DNA of 64,000 nt from Dasypus novemcinctus (Eukaryota; Chordata; Mammalia; Cingulata; Dasypodidae): assembly GCF_030445035.2 (NCBI RefSeq), contig NC_080676.1, positions 11,322,940 to 11,386,939 of the forward strand, read 5' to 3'. Positions 46,490-58,539 of the stretch are shown in pieces. Position numbers and translations under genes: made by a program. How positions within the stretch are numbered: the stretch's first letter is position 1; the number at the start of each line of letters is the position of its first letter. The notes beneath the pieces are model-generated. The model made no database searches. It was not told the origin of the DNA and saw only the letters and a program-made list of their open reading frames with translations.

Positions 46490-46500
46490 CCCTACCTGGA
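46490..46500 (-). promoter_or_regulatory. ERV2 major splice donor
   Basis: CTCCAG|GTAGGG on the minus strand with exon end at 46496, 36 bases before the gag ATG; conserved in ERV1. Confidence 0.75.
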
Positions 46501-46571
46501 GAGCTGAAATGGTCGCCAGTAGACAGCAGCAGCAGCAGCAGAGAGGGGCCGGAGGGCGGTGGAAGGAAAGG

Positions 46572-46588
46572 ATCCCGGACGAGCCCCC
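46572..46588 (-). promoter_or_regulatory. ERV2 primer binding site, tRNA-Pro-like
   Basis: The plus strand reads ATCCCGGACGAGCCCCC, identical to 17 bases of the tRNA-Pro 3' end and touching the LTR. The final base matching the terminal A of CCA is missing at the LTR edge. Confidence 0.88.
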
Positions 46589-47026
46589 TGCTGAGTGTTG
46601 CTATTCCAAGTTAGCAACCCCTGCTGTGGGCTGCTACTCTAAGTTAGCAACCTACGAGGACCGGGCGGGCTTCCACGGCTCGGCGGTGAGCCCCTAGGCC
46701 AACGCGTAGGCCTAGGTTCTCCAGGCATGGGGGACGCGTGGTAAAAACCACGGAGACAGCCTGTGAGAATGAGCTAGTCCAATTTATTGCGGAAATACAC
46801 TTGATTATATAAGGTCGGGTCAAGGGAGGGGTAGGAATTGGGGCGGGTAAACTACGGGGCGGTAGTGGATAGGCGGAACTGTGCAGGCAGCTATGAAGTA
46901 GGCGGTGATTAAGAAAGGGGGCAGATTATGAGTTGGCTAAGTGGACGGGACTGGCGGGAAGGATAGCAACGGCTGGAAAAGGGAGATAACAAAAGCAAGG
47001 AGGAGGGGTGAAGGGAGGCAGCAACA
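46589..47026 (-). repeat. ERV2 5' LTR
   Basis: 438 bp, TGCTGAGTG...GCAGCAACA in plus-strand reading. Differences from the 3' LTR: G/A and C/T in the 'ccaggcgtgggggacgcgcg' block, T/C plus a one-T indel near 46779-46787. The rest is identical. Confidence 0.95.
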
Positions 47027-47032
47027 CTGGCC

Positions 47033-47545
47033 CACTCAGCAAATACAGCCCTTCAGCTAACTTTCCCCCTGCAGCCCTAAGGAAGCACTGCTTCTCTAAA
47101 TTTCCACTGCCTCTGACCTTTCTGGGGGGGGGTTTAACAAAGATTGCCTCTGCCTCAGTCCAGGGTGAGCTGAAACAATAGCTGAGCCAGGACCCAGCCA
47201 TCCAGCTAATCAAAAGCATGATCTGTGATCTACCATGCACACCTGTTCTTGAGGAAGAAGATTTATGGCCTTTCCTGTCACCAGCCAATAGCCAGTGACT
47301 GGACCCAGTGGCAGCATACTGCAAGAGTGGGGTGGGCTCTGGTAGCTGCCACATAGGGTGCAATTCACAGTTATTTGCCATAATATATCAGGCTCTTCCT
47401 CCCACTTTTCCCTATATGCTGTACAGTGTCCTTCTGGCCTCTGGCACTTCAAAATAATTGTTTCAAATGGTTCCTGCCTGTTTAATAGTTGTTTTTGTGG
47501 AAGGAGTGAGTCCTGAAGCTCCCTTCTCTGCCATCTCCCCAGATG
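47033..47545 (-). repeat. L1 5' UTR, continuation beyond ERV2
   Basis: Continues the L1 of 32691-40138 after the second CTGGCC. GC-richer, no coding frame on either strand that matches a known protein. Confidence 0.75.
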
Positions 47546-47960
47546 TCTCACTTCATTCCTTTTTATAGTGCAGTAACATTCCATTGTATGGATATATTAT
47601 ATTTTGTCTATTCAGCAATGATAGACATCGGAGTCGTTCCCACTTTTTACTATTGTGAGTAGTGGTGCTATGAACATTTGTGTAGAAGATGTATGTGGAC
47701 ATATGTTTTCATTTCTCTAAGGTATATATGTAGGAGTGGAATGGCTGTCATATGCTTAACTGCCAGACTGTTTTCCGAATTCCACTTGTTATCTGTCTTT
47801 TGTATTACAGTCATTCTGGTGGGTATCATGTGGTTCCTCATTGTGATTTTGCTTTGCATTTCTTATGTTTAATGATGCTGAGCATCTTTCCTATACTTAT
47901 TATCCATTTGCATATTTTCTTTGGAAAAGTCCTTTGCCCATTTTTAAGTTGTTTGACTTT
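47546..47960 (-). repeat. Old L1 ORF2 3' fragment
   Basis: Antisense ORF2 tail ('agtaacattccattgtatgg', 'gtcctttgcccatttttaag'), decayed. Confidence 0.8.
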
Positions 47961-48350
47961 TTAAAAAAAAGATTTCTCTCTCCTTCCCCCTTTTGTCTGC
48001 TCTCTGTGTCCATTTGTTGTGTGTTCTTCTGTGTCTGCTTGCATTCTTCTCATTTGGCACCAAGAAACTGTCGTTTTTTTGTTGTTGCGTCATCTTTATG
48101 CGTCAGCTCTCCGTGTGTGCAGTGCCACTCCTAGGCTGGCTGCATTTTTTTTGCGGGGGCGGCTCTCCTTGCAGGGTGCACTCCTTGCGCACGGGGCTCC
48201 CCTACGCCGGGGACACCCCTGCGTGGCACGGCACTCCTTGTGCGCATCAGCGCTGCACGTGGGTCAGCTCATCACACGGGTCAGGAGGCCCTGGGATTGA
48301 ACCCTGGACCTCCCACGTGGTAGGCGGATGCCCTATCCATTGAGCCCTCA
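47961..48350 (-). repeat. DAS SINE
   Basis: 'aaaagatttctctctccttc' at the left, head 'tgaaccctggacctcccac' with 'ctatccattgagcc' at the right. It lies next to the 3' flank of PCOLCE2. Confidence 0.9.
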
Positions 48351-48929
48351 CTCCGAAGGCTATGGAAGTCTTTCCACTGGTAGTGGAGGAGGCTAATACC
48401 TGCAAGCACACTGCCTATCATGCACCAAGGAAGTTCTATCGAGAGAAGAAATACTTAAGTCTTTAGTAATCCCTCCAAAGCCCGATAATGTGATTCTCCA
48501 AAGCAACTAACTTGCCTTGAGAAGGCTGGAATCAAGCAGGAGTCCCTAGTTCTATCTTGGCTGAGTGTGGCTGCACCGTGAAGCCCAGCCGCAGAGGGGC
48601 AGGGAGCAAGGGCACTGGGCTGGGAATTAGCACTCCTGCCTTCCCTTAGGAGAGGTGTGGCCAGGGCAAGTCACCAAATATACCTGAGCTGCAGTTTAAA
48701 TCACAAAGCGAAGGCGCTGGACGAGAGCCCCGGGGACAACATTCTAGAGAGGAATTAGAGTCTAATTATATTAGTGGATCCATCCAGTCCCTAAAATTCT
48801 TGGAATGCTAGTTCTTTCAACAAAGTGTAAATTGATATGAAGACAAACTTATACGTAAATAACAGGGTGTATTCTTTTTAGTGTTCCACTTTCTATAAAA
48901 TCAAGCTTAATGGCTGCTGTATACTCACT
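48351..48929 (+). other. Flank downstream of PCOLCE2, with a MIR fragment
   Basis: Mostly unique sequence. A MIR-like core ('gtggccagggcaagtcacca' to 'gagctgcagttt') lies at about 48620-48715. No gene seen. Confidence 0.65.
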
Positions 48930-49366
48930 TAAAAATATTTTATTAAGCATTAGTTTAAAAATACAAGAATGGAACACCTCAGATTAAATGCTTAAAGATA
49001 AAACAAATATCACTATAAATATTGCACTTATAAAATCTCTTTTTTACATCTTCACACAACTCATTTCTAAAATACCCTTTTACAGAGATGTATAAATAAA
49101 CTGCTTCCAAGCTGTCAACGCTTAATATATTTACTTTGCTATCACTGCACTAAGTCTGCAGGCTTACAGTCAGATTTCTGCTCCTCTCTGTGCAGGCACA
49201 GAACTTCCATCTGCGATATCAGAGACCTCATACCTACAGCATGTGAAGAGTAAATTTGTCTGATCTTGGAAGACTTGATATTTACTTTTATAAGACTCTT
49301 TCCTACTAAGAGAAATATCTTTCAAAGGCAATGACAGAATGCAGCTTAACTTGACACAGTTCGCTG
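48930..49366 (-). other. PCOLCE2: PCOLCE2 3' UTR
   Basis: AT-rich sequence after the stop codon. A minus-strand AATAAA at 48938-48943 is the likely poly(A) signal; the true end was not determined. Confidence 0.65.
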
Positions 49367-49497
49367 TTAACACTGCTTGTTTTTCAAGGCATTCAAGAGC
49401 TTCTGATTCTTGGTCTTGAACATCATGATGAAACTATTTGGCATGATTTTGCCTCGTCCATCTTCACCCACTTGGCCCATAATAATGTAATTTAAAC
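49367..49497 (-). CDS. PCOLCE2: PCOLCE2 terminal exon: end of NTR domain
   Basis: Procollagen C-endopeptidase enhancer 2 is a secreted glycoprotein that binds fibrillar procollagen C-propeptides and raises their cleavage by BMP-1/tolloid proteinases. This exon starts after a CTTTAG acceptor at 49498 with GT, completing a glycine codon. It encodes LNYIIMGQVGEDGRGKIMP, then SFIMMFKTKNQKLLNALK, and ends KNKQC and TAA at 49367-49369. The terminal cysteine closes the netrin-like (NTR) domain. No break was seen. Minus strand, converging on TRPC1. Confidence 0.96.
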
Positions 49498-51371
49498 CTA
49501 AAGAAAGAGAATGCAAAATTAAATATTTTTCTTCATGTATATTGGTTTGCAATAACTTAGACAATAACTTGCCTCCAGATAAGTGTTTTACTCTATAAAT
49601 AATATAATTATACATTTGTAGTATCTGGAATAAAATCTGGCTAGAGATTCTCATTGGCTAAAAAATAAATTCAACTCAATAGCACATTCCAGCTCTGCCA
49701 ACACAAGGAAACTGCACGGGGTGGTATCTAAAGTCATGCCTGACACTGCAGTGCTGTAGGGCTGGTGTGTTCGCCAAGTGCCCACCACGAACAATGCACT
49801 GTGGTAAAGGGAAGGCGTTCCTTCGGCCAGGGTTCCCCAGTGCTCCCTGGCACACCATCCTTGATGGTCTCTCTTAGTCCTTTAACAATTCCAGAACTTC
49901 CCACACGTATGCTGACTAATCACCCATTCTCTTCTATTGCTGTTGCCTTGAACTTCCCTCAACGTCTGGCTGTGAGGCCTAGACTGGGACCTGAGCTGCG
50001 GTGTACTGGGTTCAATTCTTAAGATTTATATTGCCTCAGAAAAATGTCATATTCTGCCACTTCATTTATTTGCCCCTCCCCCTGTGTGTCATAAGAGAAA
50101 TATGTGTTTCCTTTCTCCCTCGCATAGGCCTTCTGCTGCAGGTTACCGCTGTCTTCATGGTGGTCGGGAGCCTGTGGAAGCTGGAAGGTGATGCCGTCTC
50201 AAGGCTGGGCTGCTAGTATCATTACAAGACCTTACATTACCTAGCTGTGCATTATTTGCTGTTTCTGGCAGTTTTGAAAGAAGTCTTTATCTTTTAAAGT
50301 GCCTCTGCTCTTCCCTCGGGAAAGTCAACTTGAACAGCTAGCTTCCTTTCTCTTCCAAATAGTCTAAATTCAGAGCCAGGCTCTTAGGAAGTGGAGAGTC
50401 CCTATTTGTGTGTATTTGGTTTGGTTGTGGGAGATGTCTGTTACAAGCCTGAGGAAGGAATGTTTGTTACAAGCTGAGATGGAATCGAGAAAACATAGTA
50501 CGCTACACAATGAAATACTATGCATCACTACCATTCCAAAGAAAAAGATACATCTGTCTGCAAGTCCTTTAATGGAAAAACGTCTAGATATATATTGTGT
50601 GGGGGAAAACATTGCAGTGGAGTATGTATAGTATCATCCCATGTTTGTAAATGTGTGCATGAATGTATGTGCATGCTTTACATGGATAAAAACTTTCTGG
50701 AAGGAACTTTTCATGGTACTCCTGGAGAAAAGGAAAGGGAACTTGCACTTTTTGTTTTATACCCTTCTCTGCTTATTTAACCTTAAAAAAAAAAGGAGCA
50801 CACATTACTTATACTGTTAAATATTATTTTAAAAGTCATGTGCCTCTGACTCGGAGTCACTTTCCTTGTTTTAAAAAAAATAATTTCTCTTAATAAACTC
50901 ATTTCTATCCACAAATTTAATGGTCCTACCTCTGCAAATAATTCCCAAATCTTTAATTTTAGTCTAGATATACCTTTCTCTTTGACCTTCAGCTCTGCAT
51001 TTCCCATTATTTACTAGGTATTTTCATCTAAATATAGCATTGGCACTTTAAGTGCAGTAGTTTAAAATCTCTTCCCTAATTGCTCCCTCTGCATCTGTTC
51101 CCTACTGAGCCATCGTCCAATGCTTCTTGGACTCATTCATCTTTTTCTTCCTCAGGTTATCAATAACTTGGATTAGAGCCCAATTCTGCCCAAGTCCAAA
51201 GGCCTTTCTTCTCTATCAGAAGTGGACAGTGTATTACATTAGCCCTGACTTTACTTCCCCAGAGCAGCTATGACATGGAGAGATCCATGACTTGCTCAGA
51301 GGCGCTCTCTGTTGAGCCTTCTGTGTCCTGAGCATCCACGGAAAGGGACTACGGTTTTCCTTCCTGCTCAC
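49498..51371 (-). other. PCOLCE2: PCOLCE2 intron
   Basis: Unique sequence with donor GTGAGC at 51366-51371 and acceptor at 49498. No exon-like frame with family similarity and no named repeat was recognised. Confidence 0.8.
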
Positions 51372-51539
51372 CTCTTCTGAGAAGAGGGCACTGCTTGCAG
51401 ACCACAGTGACCTTGGCACTCATGTTCTTGCCCGCCTGCTGAATGGCCAGATTTCCCTCTTTGTAGATGTTGATGATGGAGACCGTGGCATGCAAGCTCC
51501 CACCTCGAGTGACAGTTGTGATAACAGTGCCGGCCAATA
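51372..51539 (-). CDS. PCOLCE2: PCOLCE2 exon: central NTR domain
   Basis: Acceptor TTCTGCAG, donor GTGAGC. It encodes LAGTVITTVTRGGSLHAT, VSIINIYKEGNLAIQQAG and KNMSAKVTVVCKQCPLLRR. This includes beta strands of the NTR barrel and the C-K-Q-C cysteine pair. Phases agree with both neighbouring exons (two bases in, one base out). Open throughout. Confidence 0.96.
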
Positions 51540-53709
51540 CTGCAGAAGAGAACGTTGAAAAAATAACGGGATAGTGGTAGCAAGTGGAAGCAGAACTGAG
51601 AACAATGTTACATTCTTCTAAGTCTGGGATAGGAAAACAATTGTAAAGGGAAGTCCCTACTAGAGCGCTCAGCTTTGGTTCTGTACATTTGTCACTAAAA
51701 TTCAGGTTAAAAAGGGGGCTATGCAGCCATTCCCTCTTACCCTGGTTGTTAGGTATTGATAACTAGGAGAGAAACCTAGATTCTTACTGGATCACAGTCT
51801 ATTGCTGAGATGAGGACTCTTCTAAATGTTCTATCCAACATGTGGATAGGATTATGGCCTGTAAGGCTAACTACTCAATAAGGCATTGAATCTTTAGAGG
51901 CAATACCATCGTTAGAGCTTGCACGATGGGGGCTTGACCCACAAAACTGTGAGTCCTTGTGTCCTGATGGTGAGTGCCCACCCATCTCTCTGTGCTTCTC
52001 CTCCCCACTCTCTGTAGCTACCCTTTCTCCTTGAACAACAAAAAAATCTTCCTCTCATTAGAGGAAACCCATGTCTTCCTCTGAGTCTTTCACATTCTCT
52101 TCCTTATCCAACCTGTTTATTGGATTTAACAAGTCAAAATACGGAATTGAGGTATAATTTAAAACATTTCCTTCCTACAAAAACTAGGAAAATTCAGTTG
52201 CCTTTCATTATGTAATTCTCTTTTTTTCAATCATGATATTCTATAAAGAAAAGAGTCTCACCTCTGAGCCAATGGAAGGAACGATGATGCAATGTTTATA
52301 AAAGGGGTGTCTTTTAACATTTTAGGGGGACAATTCCTCGTGTACAAGATTGAGCCTCGCATTGAAAGACTTTTTACAGCCCTGCTCCTACCCATAAAAG
52401 CTATTAGCAACCCTCAGTTATTGTGACAACCCAAAAGTGCCCCTAGAGGGCATTATCAACTCCAGTTGAGAACCAATGGGCCACCAGTGAGAGTATTTGG
52501 TCATTTCACCATATAATTGAGTCATAACTCAATGGGATGACAAGTTTTGGACTTGACTAATACCACTCCTTTAGGATAAAGGGAGCTCTCACTGCTTACT
52601 CACTGTGCAAAACTCTTAAAATGAGAAGTCTGATCATGCCTTACTTTGACTCCTGGTGATGTGTCTTCACTGCAAAATGTGAGACTATAGCTAAGTGGCA
52701 TCAGTTGACTCCCAAGGGACGGGGGGGGCGGGCAGTAATTTCTGAAGCTCGACACCTGGTCCTATCTGTTTTCAGTTTTTATGCCAGCTATTGGAATTTC
52801 AGCACGCACATGCTATTAACATTTAGGACTCCAGATTGTTCAAGGTCTTCGTATGTTCACAATGTACAGCTCATTTGGGCATGTAGACAGTTACCAATTT
52901 AGGACACAGAGAAGACAAGGAAATCCTCTTCTGGGGCGGTCCTTTGTTTTGGGTAACCTGTTTAGGCTGTAGCAACTTTATTTCCCTGGTAAGATTTTTT
53001 CTTTTTTAATTTCTCTTTAAGCTTTTAAAAATAACCAAAATTAAATTTAGCATCTTTCACTCTGAAGTGATTTTCACAGAGGCTTTTGCTCTGACGTGAT
53101 TTTCACAGAGAGTGTCATTTTTTAATGTAAAGATCTCTTAAAAATTCTAAATCATTAAGTAATGTCTCCTCAGCTTCCAATTTATAAGATTTTCCAAATA
53201 GATGCCAGATTTCCAAGCTTTAATTTAATACTTTGGAAGGACGCTGCAGAGAAAATACTTGAATTTCTTCTTATAGAGGCTGCTTCTGAATGTAACTTAA
53301 GATGTTTCTAATTTACTTAAGCTGAATTACAAATGTGTGAAAAAATTCTCAATACATGAAAAATATGTGAGGAAAAATATATACAGGTTTTTTCAGGAAT
53401 ACTCTGCCAACCAGAGTGCCCAGAGTAGCAGTGTCATGTAGCAGGAGTTAATTTAAGTTTATGTGATAAAAAGCATATTTCCATATGTTATGTATAACAT
53501 TTTTCTCAGTTGTGAAATTTAGCAATTCTAAGAACACAGATCAACACACCCTAGTGTGTAGAAAAATATTTTCTTGGGTAAATGGACAGTACTGTTGACC
53601 TTTCACCATTAACTTTCTTTCCCTAAGACTTTCATGGCAATTCCTTTGAGATTAAGCATGCAGTCTCGAGTTTCTATTTAGAGAGAAAAGGCTGGTTTTC
53701 ATTTCTTAC
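51540..53709 (-). other. PCOLCE2: PCOLCE2 intron
   Basis: Holds a MER20-like element at 52311-52480; otherwise unique, AT-rich, no gene signal. Two adjacent copies of 'gtgattttcacagag' (near 53071 and 53097) form a small local duplication. Confidence 0.8.
52311..52480 (-). repeat. MER20-like hAT element
   Basis: The minus strand starts TTGGTTCTCAACTGGAG and contains 'cactttTgggttgtcacaat'-type text ending 'ggaattgtccccctaaaatg'. An old placental DNA transposon. Confidence 0.75.
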
Positions 53710-53793
53710 CAAAGTTGCTTGAACAATAATTGCTCTCCAGAGTCCCAGTTCGTCTACACTTTTGTTGGCACAGGGCCACAGTGGGTTTTAAAC
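53710..53793 (-). CDS. PCOLCE2: PCOLCE2 exon: start of NTR domain
   Basis: 84 bases, acceptor TTAAG, donor GTAAGA. It encodes KPTVALCQQKCRRTGTLES then NYCSSNF and carries three of the NTR cysteines. The last G joins TA of the next exon to give valine. Upstream exons (CUB domains) lie beyond the right edge of the window. Confidence 0.93.
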
Positions 53794-54290
53794 CTTAATT
53801 CAAAGAAGAAATATATAAGATTCAGGAAAATTAATTAAGTATAATTAATGTTTATATCTGAAACTATCCATTTAAAATCCTCCCCCCCGCTTTACCCACT
53901 GGACATCAGTATGTTACTGCAATGAAATCATTAACAGCCATGTCAAAGAAATTCTTCATGCTACCCTACTGCCCTAATATCCTCAGGGTGACTCAATACC
54001 CTCTGATGATTTTTAAACTTGAGATCAAAGATAATCCAAATTTAGCCCTGTTATCTTTTTATATAACTAACATTGTAACCAAAAAAATCTATATCATCTG
54101 TCTGTGCCCTGCTTAGAAAAACCTATTACAACAAATCTGATGTTCACATGAGGATGGAGGGAACTTGCTTGGTGTATGTAAAATATAATACAATTGCCCA
54201 TATGTGAATAATACAGGTATTTAGAAACATTGCTCACCTTTAAAGTGTGTTACATGTGTAATTAGATACAACAATCCCTATTATTTTTTA
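53794..54290 (-). other. PCOLCE2: PCOLCE2 intron, unique part
   Basis: AT-rich, no feature seen. The rest of this intron is presumably the repeat field that follows up to the window end. Confidence 0.65.
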
Positions 54291-56348
54291 TTTTCTAGTC
54301 TCTTCTTTTTCTTTATTTTTATGTAACTTTTTTTTAAATTAGAGAAATTATGGGTTCACAGAAGAATCATGTATAAACTACAGGATTTCCATATACCCCC
54401 TATTATTAACACCTTGCATTGGTGTGATATATTTGTTACAATGATGAAAGCACTGTTTTATAATTGTACTATTAGCTATACTCCATAGTTTAACTTAGGG
54501 TTCACTGTGTAATGCAGTTTTCATTGATTTAAAAAAAATTATTCTATTACCACATCTTTAACCCTTTTTATCCACATTCAGATATATATTTCAGTGCTGT
54601 TAACTGCATTCACAATGTTGTGCTAGCATTACACCATCCACTACTAAAACATTTCCATCATTCCAAATAAGAACGCTGTTCATTTTAAGTCTTAACTTCC
54701 CATTCCCTATCCCCTGGTAACCTACATTCTAGATTCTGACTCTATGAGTTTGCTTATTCTAATTGTTTCAAGTCAGTGAGTTCATACACTATTTTTCCAT
54801 TTGTTTCTGGCATATTTCAGTCAACATGGCATATTTCAGTCTTCCAGGTTCCCCCATACTGTCCCATGTACCAGAATTTCATTCCTTTTTACAGCTGAAT
54901 AATATTCCATTGTATGTACATACTACATTTTGTTTATCCACTCATCAATTGATGGACACTTGGGTTGCTTCCATCTTTTGGCATAGTGAAAAATGCTGCT
55001 GTGAACACTGGTGTGCAAATATCTGTTTGAGTCCCTGCTTCCAATTCTTTTGGGTATATACCTAGTAGTGGGACTGCCAAGAACAATGGTAGTCCCAGAT
55101 TTAGCTTTTTGGGGTCCCAAACTGTTTTCTACAGTGGCTGTACCATTTTACATTGCCACCAGCAATGAATGCGTGTTCCTATTTCTCTACATCTTCTCCA
55201 ATAATTATAATTTTCTGGGTTTTTTTTTGTTTTTTGTTTTTTTAAAATAGTAGCCATTCTAATGGATGTGAATGGTAACTCGCTGTAGTTTTGATTTGCT
55301 TTTCCCTGATGGCTAATGATGTTGAGTATTTTCTCATGTGCTTTCTGGTCATTTGCAGATCTTCTTTGGAGTGATGTCTATCCAAGTCTTTTGCGCATTT
55401 TTAAATTGGGTTGTCATTTTTTAAGTTGAAGCATTTCTTTATTCTGGATATTAGTCCTTTATCAAATATGTAGTTTCCTAATATTTTCTCCTTAATGTAG
55501 GTTGTTGTTTTACTTTCATAATAAAGTCCGTTGAAGCTCAAAAGTTTTTAATTTTGGTGAGATCCCATTTTTTGTTTTGTTGCTTGTGATTTGGGTATAA
55601 CATTTAGGAAAACATTGCCTACCACAAGTCCTGAAGATGCTTCCCTATGTTTTCTTCTAGGAGTCTGATAGTTCTGTCTCTTATATGTAGGTCTTTGATC
55701 CATTTTGAGTTGATTTTTATATAAGGTGTGAGGTATGGGTCCTCCATCATTCTTAATGCAAGTGGATATCTGTTTTCCTGCCACCACTGTTGAAGATACT
55801 TTCTTCCCCCAACTTTGTGGTCTTTACCCCTTTCCTAAAAGTCATTTGACTATAAACGTAAGGGTTCATTTGTGAGCTCTCAATTTGATTCCATTGGTCT
55901 ATATGTCTGTCCTTATGCCAGTATCATGCTGCTTTGATTATTGTGGCTTTATAATAAGTTTTAAGATTGGGAAGTGTGAGTTCTCCAACTTGTCTTCTCT
56001 TTCAAAATGATTTTGCCTGTCTGGATCCCCTTAACCTTTCATATAAATTTGATGATTGGTTTTTCTCTCTCTGCAAGAAGGATGTAAAGATTTTGATTGT
56101 ATTGTGTTAATCTGTACATCACTTTGGGTAGAACTGACATCTTAACAATATTTAGTTTTCCATTTATTTACGTTTTCTTGCAGTGTTTTGTGGTTTTCTA
56201 TTATACAAGTCCTTAATACCCTTGGTTAGATTTATCCCTAGATATTGGATTGTTTTTAATTGCTATTGTAATGGAATTTCCCCCTTGATTTATTGTCCTA
56301 ATTATTCATTACTTGTGTCTAGAAACATTACTGATTTTGGAATGTTGA
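54291..56348 (-). repeat. L1 3' UTR and ORF2 C-terminal half
   Basis: 3' UTR at 54340-54700 matches the one at 30540-30900. The ORF2 tail ('tgaataatattccattgtat', 'gctgctgtgaacactggtgt') and mid C-terminus run to 56348, where a SINE sits. Decayed. Confidence 0.85.
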
Positions 56349-56757
56349 TTTTTTTTTTAAAGATTTATTTTTTATTTATTTCTCCCCCCCTCCCCATTTT
56401 CTGCTCTCTCTGTCCATTCACTGTGTGTTCTTCTGTGTCCGCTTACATTCTTGTCAGCAGCACCAGGAATCTGTGTCTCTTTTTGTTGCTTCGTTTTGCT
56501 GCATCACCTCTCCATGTGTGCGGCACCACTCCTGGGCAGTCTGCACTTTTTTCGCATGGGGCAGCTCTCCCTGCAGGGCACACTTCTTGCGTGTGGACTC
56601 CCCTAGGCAGGGACACCCCTGCATGGCACAGCACTTCGTGCACACGTCAGTATTGCGTGTGGGCCAGCTCACCACACGGGTCAGGAGGTCCTTGGTATCG
56701 AACCCTGGACCCTCCATATGGTAGGTGGACACTCTATCAGTTGAGCCAAATCCACTG
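56349..56757 (-). repeat. DAS SINE
   Basis: T10 then 'aaagatttattttttattta' at the left, head with 'tatcagttgagccaaatcca' at the right. Confidence 0.9.
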
Positions 56758-58539
56758 CAAGCATTACTTGTAGGGCAGGTCTAATAGTGATGTACAAATT
56801 CAACTATTGTTTGTCTGGGAATGTTTTAATCTCTCCCTCACTTTTCATTCATCTCAAGATATCTACTAATTTCTCCTGCAATTTCTTCTTTGACCCACTA
56901 ATTGTTTAGGAGTGAGTTGTTTAGCCTCCACATATTTGCAAATTTTCCTCTTTCCCACCTACTATTCATTTCCAGCTTCATTCCATTATGATCTGAGAAG
57001 GTGCTTTGTATAATTTCAATCTTAAATTTATTGAGAGTTATGTTGTGGCATAGCATATGTTCTATCCCAGAGAAAGATGCATGAGCACTTGAGAAGAATG
57101 TATAACCTGCTGATCTGGGGTGCAAAGTTCTGAGTATGTTTCTCAAGTCCAGCATATTCATCATATTGTTCAAATTCTCTGTTTCCTTGTTGATCTTCTG
57201 TCTGGTTGTTTTATCTATTGATGTGAGTGGCATGTTGAAGTCTCCAACGATTATTGTAGAGATGTCTATTTCTCCTTTCAGTTTTGCCAGACTTTGCCTC
57301 ATGTGTTTTGGGGCGCCCTGGTTAGGTGTATAGATATAGGACTGTTACTCCTTCCTGATGGGTCATCCCTTTTATTAATATATAATGGCTTTCTGCATCT
57401 TTTACCACTATTTTGCATTTAAAGTCTGTTTTGTCTGACATCAGTATAGCTACTTCTTCCCTCTATTGTTTGCTATTTATGTGAAATATCTTTCTCCAAC
57501 CTTTCACTTTCAGTCTGTTTGCATCCTTGGGTCTAAGGTGAGTGTCCTGCAGACAGCATATGGATGGCTCATGTTTTTTTTATCCATTTTGTCAGCCTAT
57601 GTCTTTTGATTGGGTAGTTTAATCCATTAACAGTCATTGCTCTTACTTCAACCATTTTATCATTTGGCTTTCATTTGTCATATCTTACTTTGGTCCTTCT
57701 TTTTACCTTTTTTGTTACCCTTTCTAATAGTCTTCACTTCTACATTCTCCTCCAAGCCTCTTTCTCTTCTCTTTTCTTTCCTGGCTCCAGAATTCCTTTA
57801 AGTGCTTCCTACAAAGCTGGATTCTTGGTTACAAACTCTGTTTCTGTTTATCTGTGAATATTTTAAATTCACTGTCATAACTGAAGGATAGTTTTCCTTG
57901 ATAAATAATTCTTGGTTGGCAATTTTTCTCTTTCAGTACCTAAATTATATCATACCACTGCCTTCACAGGACCATGATTTCTGAAGAGAAATCCACACTA
58001 AGTCTTATTGGACATCCTTTGTATGTTATTGTTTCACTTTTCCCTTGCTGCTCTCAGAATTTTCTCTTTATCTTTGGCATTTGGCATTCTGCATATTATG
58101 TGCCTTGGGGTAGGTGTATTTAGATTTATTCTAATGGGAGTAAACAGTGCTTTCTGGACATGTATATTCATGTCTTTAACGGGAGTTGGGAAATTTTTGG
58201 CCATTATTTCCTCAAATACTATTTTTGCCCCGTTCCCTTCTCTTCTCCTTCTGGAACTCCCATGACACATATATTGGTGCACTTCATGCTATATTCCACT
58301 CCCTGAGCCCCTGCTCATTTTTTTCAATTCTTTTCTGTCTCTGTTCTTGTGTCTTTTCAATTTCAGTTGTTCTTTCCTCTATGCCACTGATTCTTTCTTC
58401 CATGATTTCAAATCTGCTGTTGTGTACCTCTACTGTGTTTTTAATCTCATTTATTGTCTTTCATTACCATCAGCTATTATTTTTTTATCCAAGATTTCAA
58501 ATTTTTCTTTGTGCTCACCAAGTATCTTCTTAACATCTT
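56758..58539 (-). repeat. L1 endonuclease and ORF1 segment
   Basis: Endonuclease at 56850-57600 (IIVGDFNMPLTSIDKT in antisense). ORF1 at 57850-58530 (GNGAKIVFEEIMAKNFPTP). The RT-coding middle is missing relative to a complete L1, so there is an internal deletion near the SINE. Confidence 0.83.

Larger units (their letters stand above)
40139..47026 (-). mobile_element. ERV2: young env-less betaretrovirus-like provirus
   Basis: LTRs at 40139-40577 and 46589-47026, flanked by CTGGCC at 40133-40138 and 47027-47032, a 6-bp duplication. The LTRs differ at three substitutions and one single-base indel. Minus-strand order: 5' LTR, tRNA-Pro-like primer site, splice donor, gag, pro, pol, then about 870 bases with no env but a small hydrophobic ORF, then the 3' LTR. 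Gag has one frame break in nucleocapsid; pro and pol are open. Leader, gag start and pol are homologous to ERV1. The lack of env resembles intracellular, IAP-like lifestyles. Confidence 0.94.
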
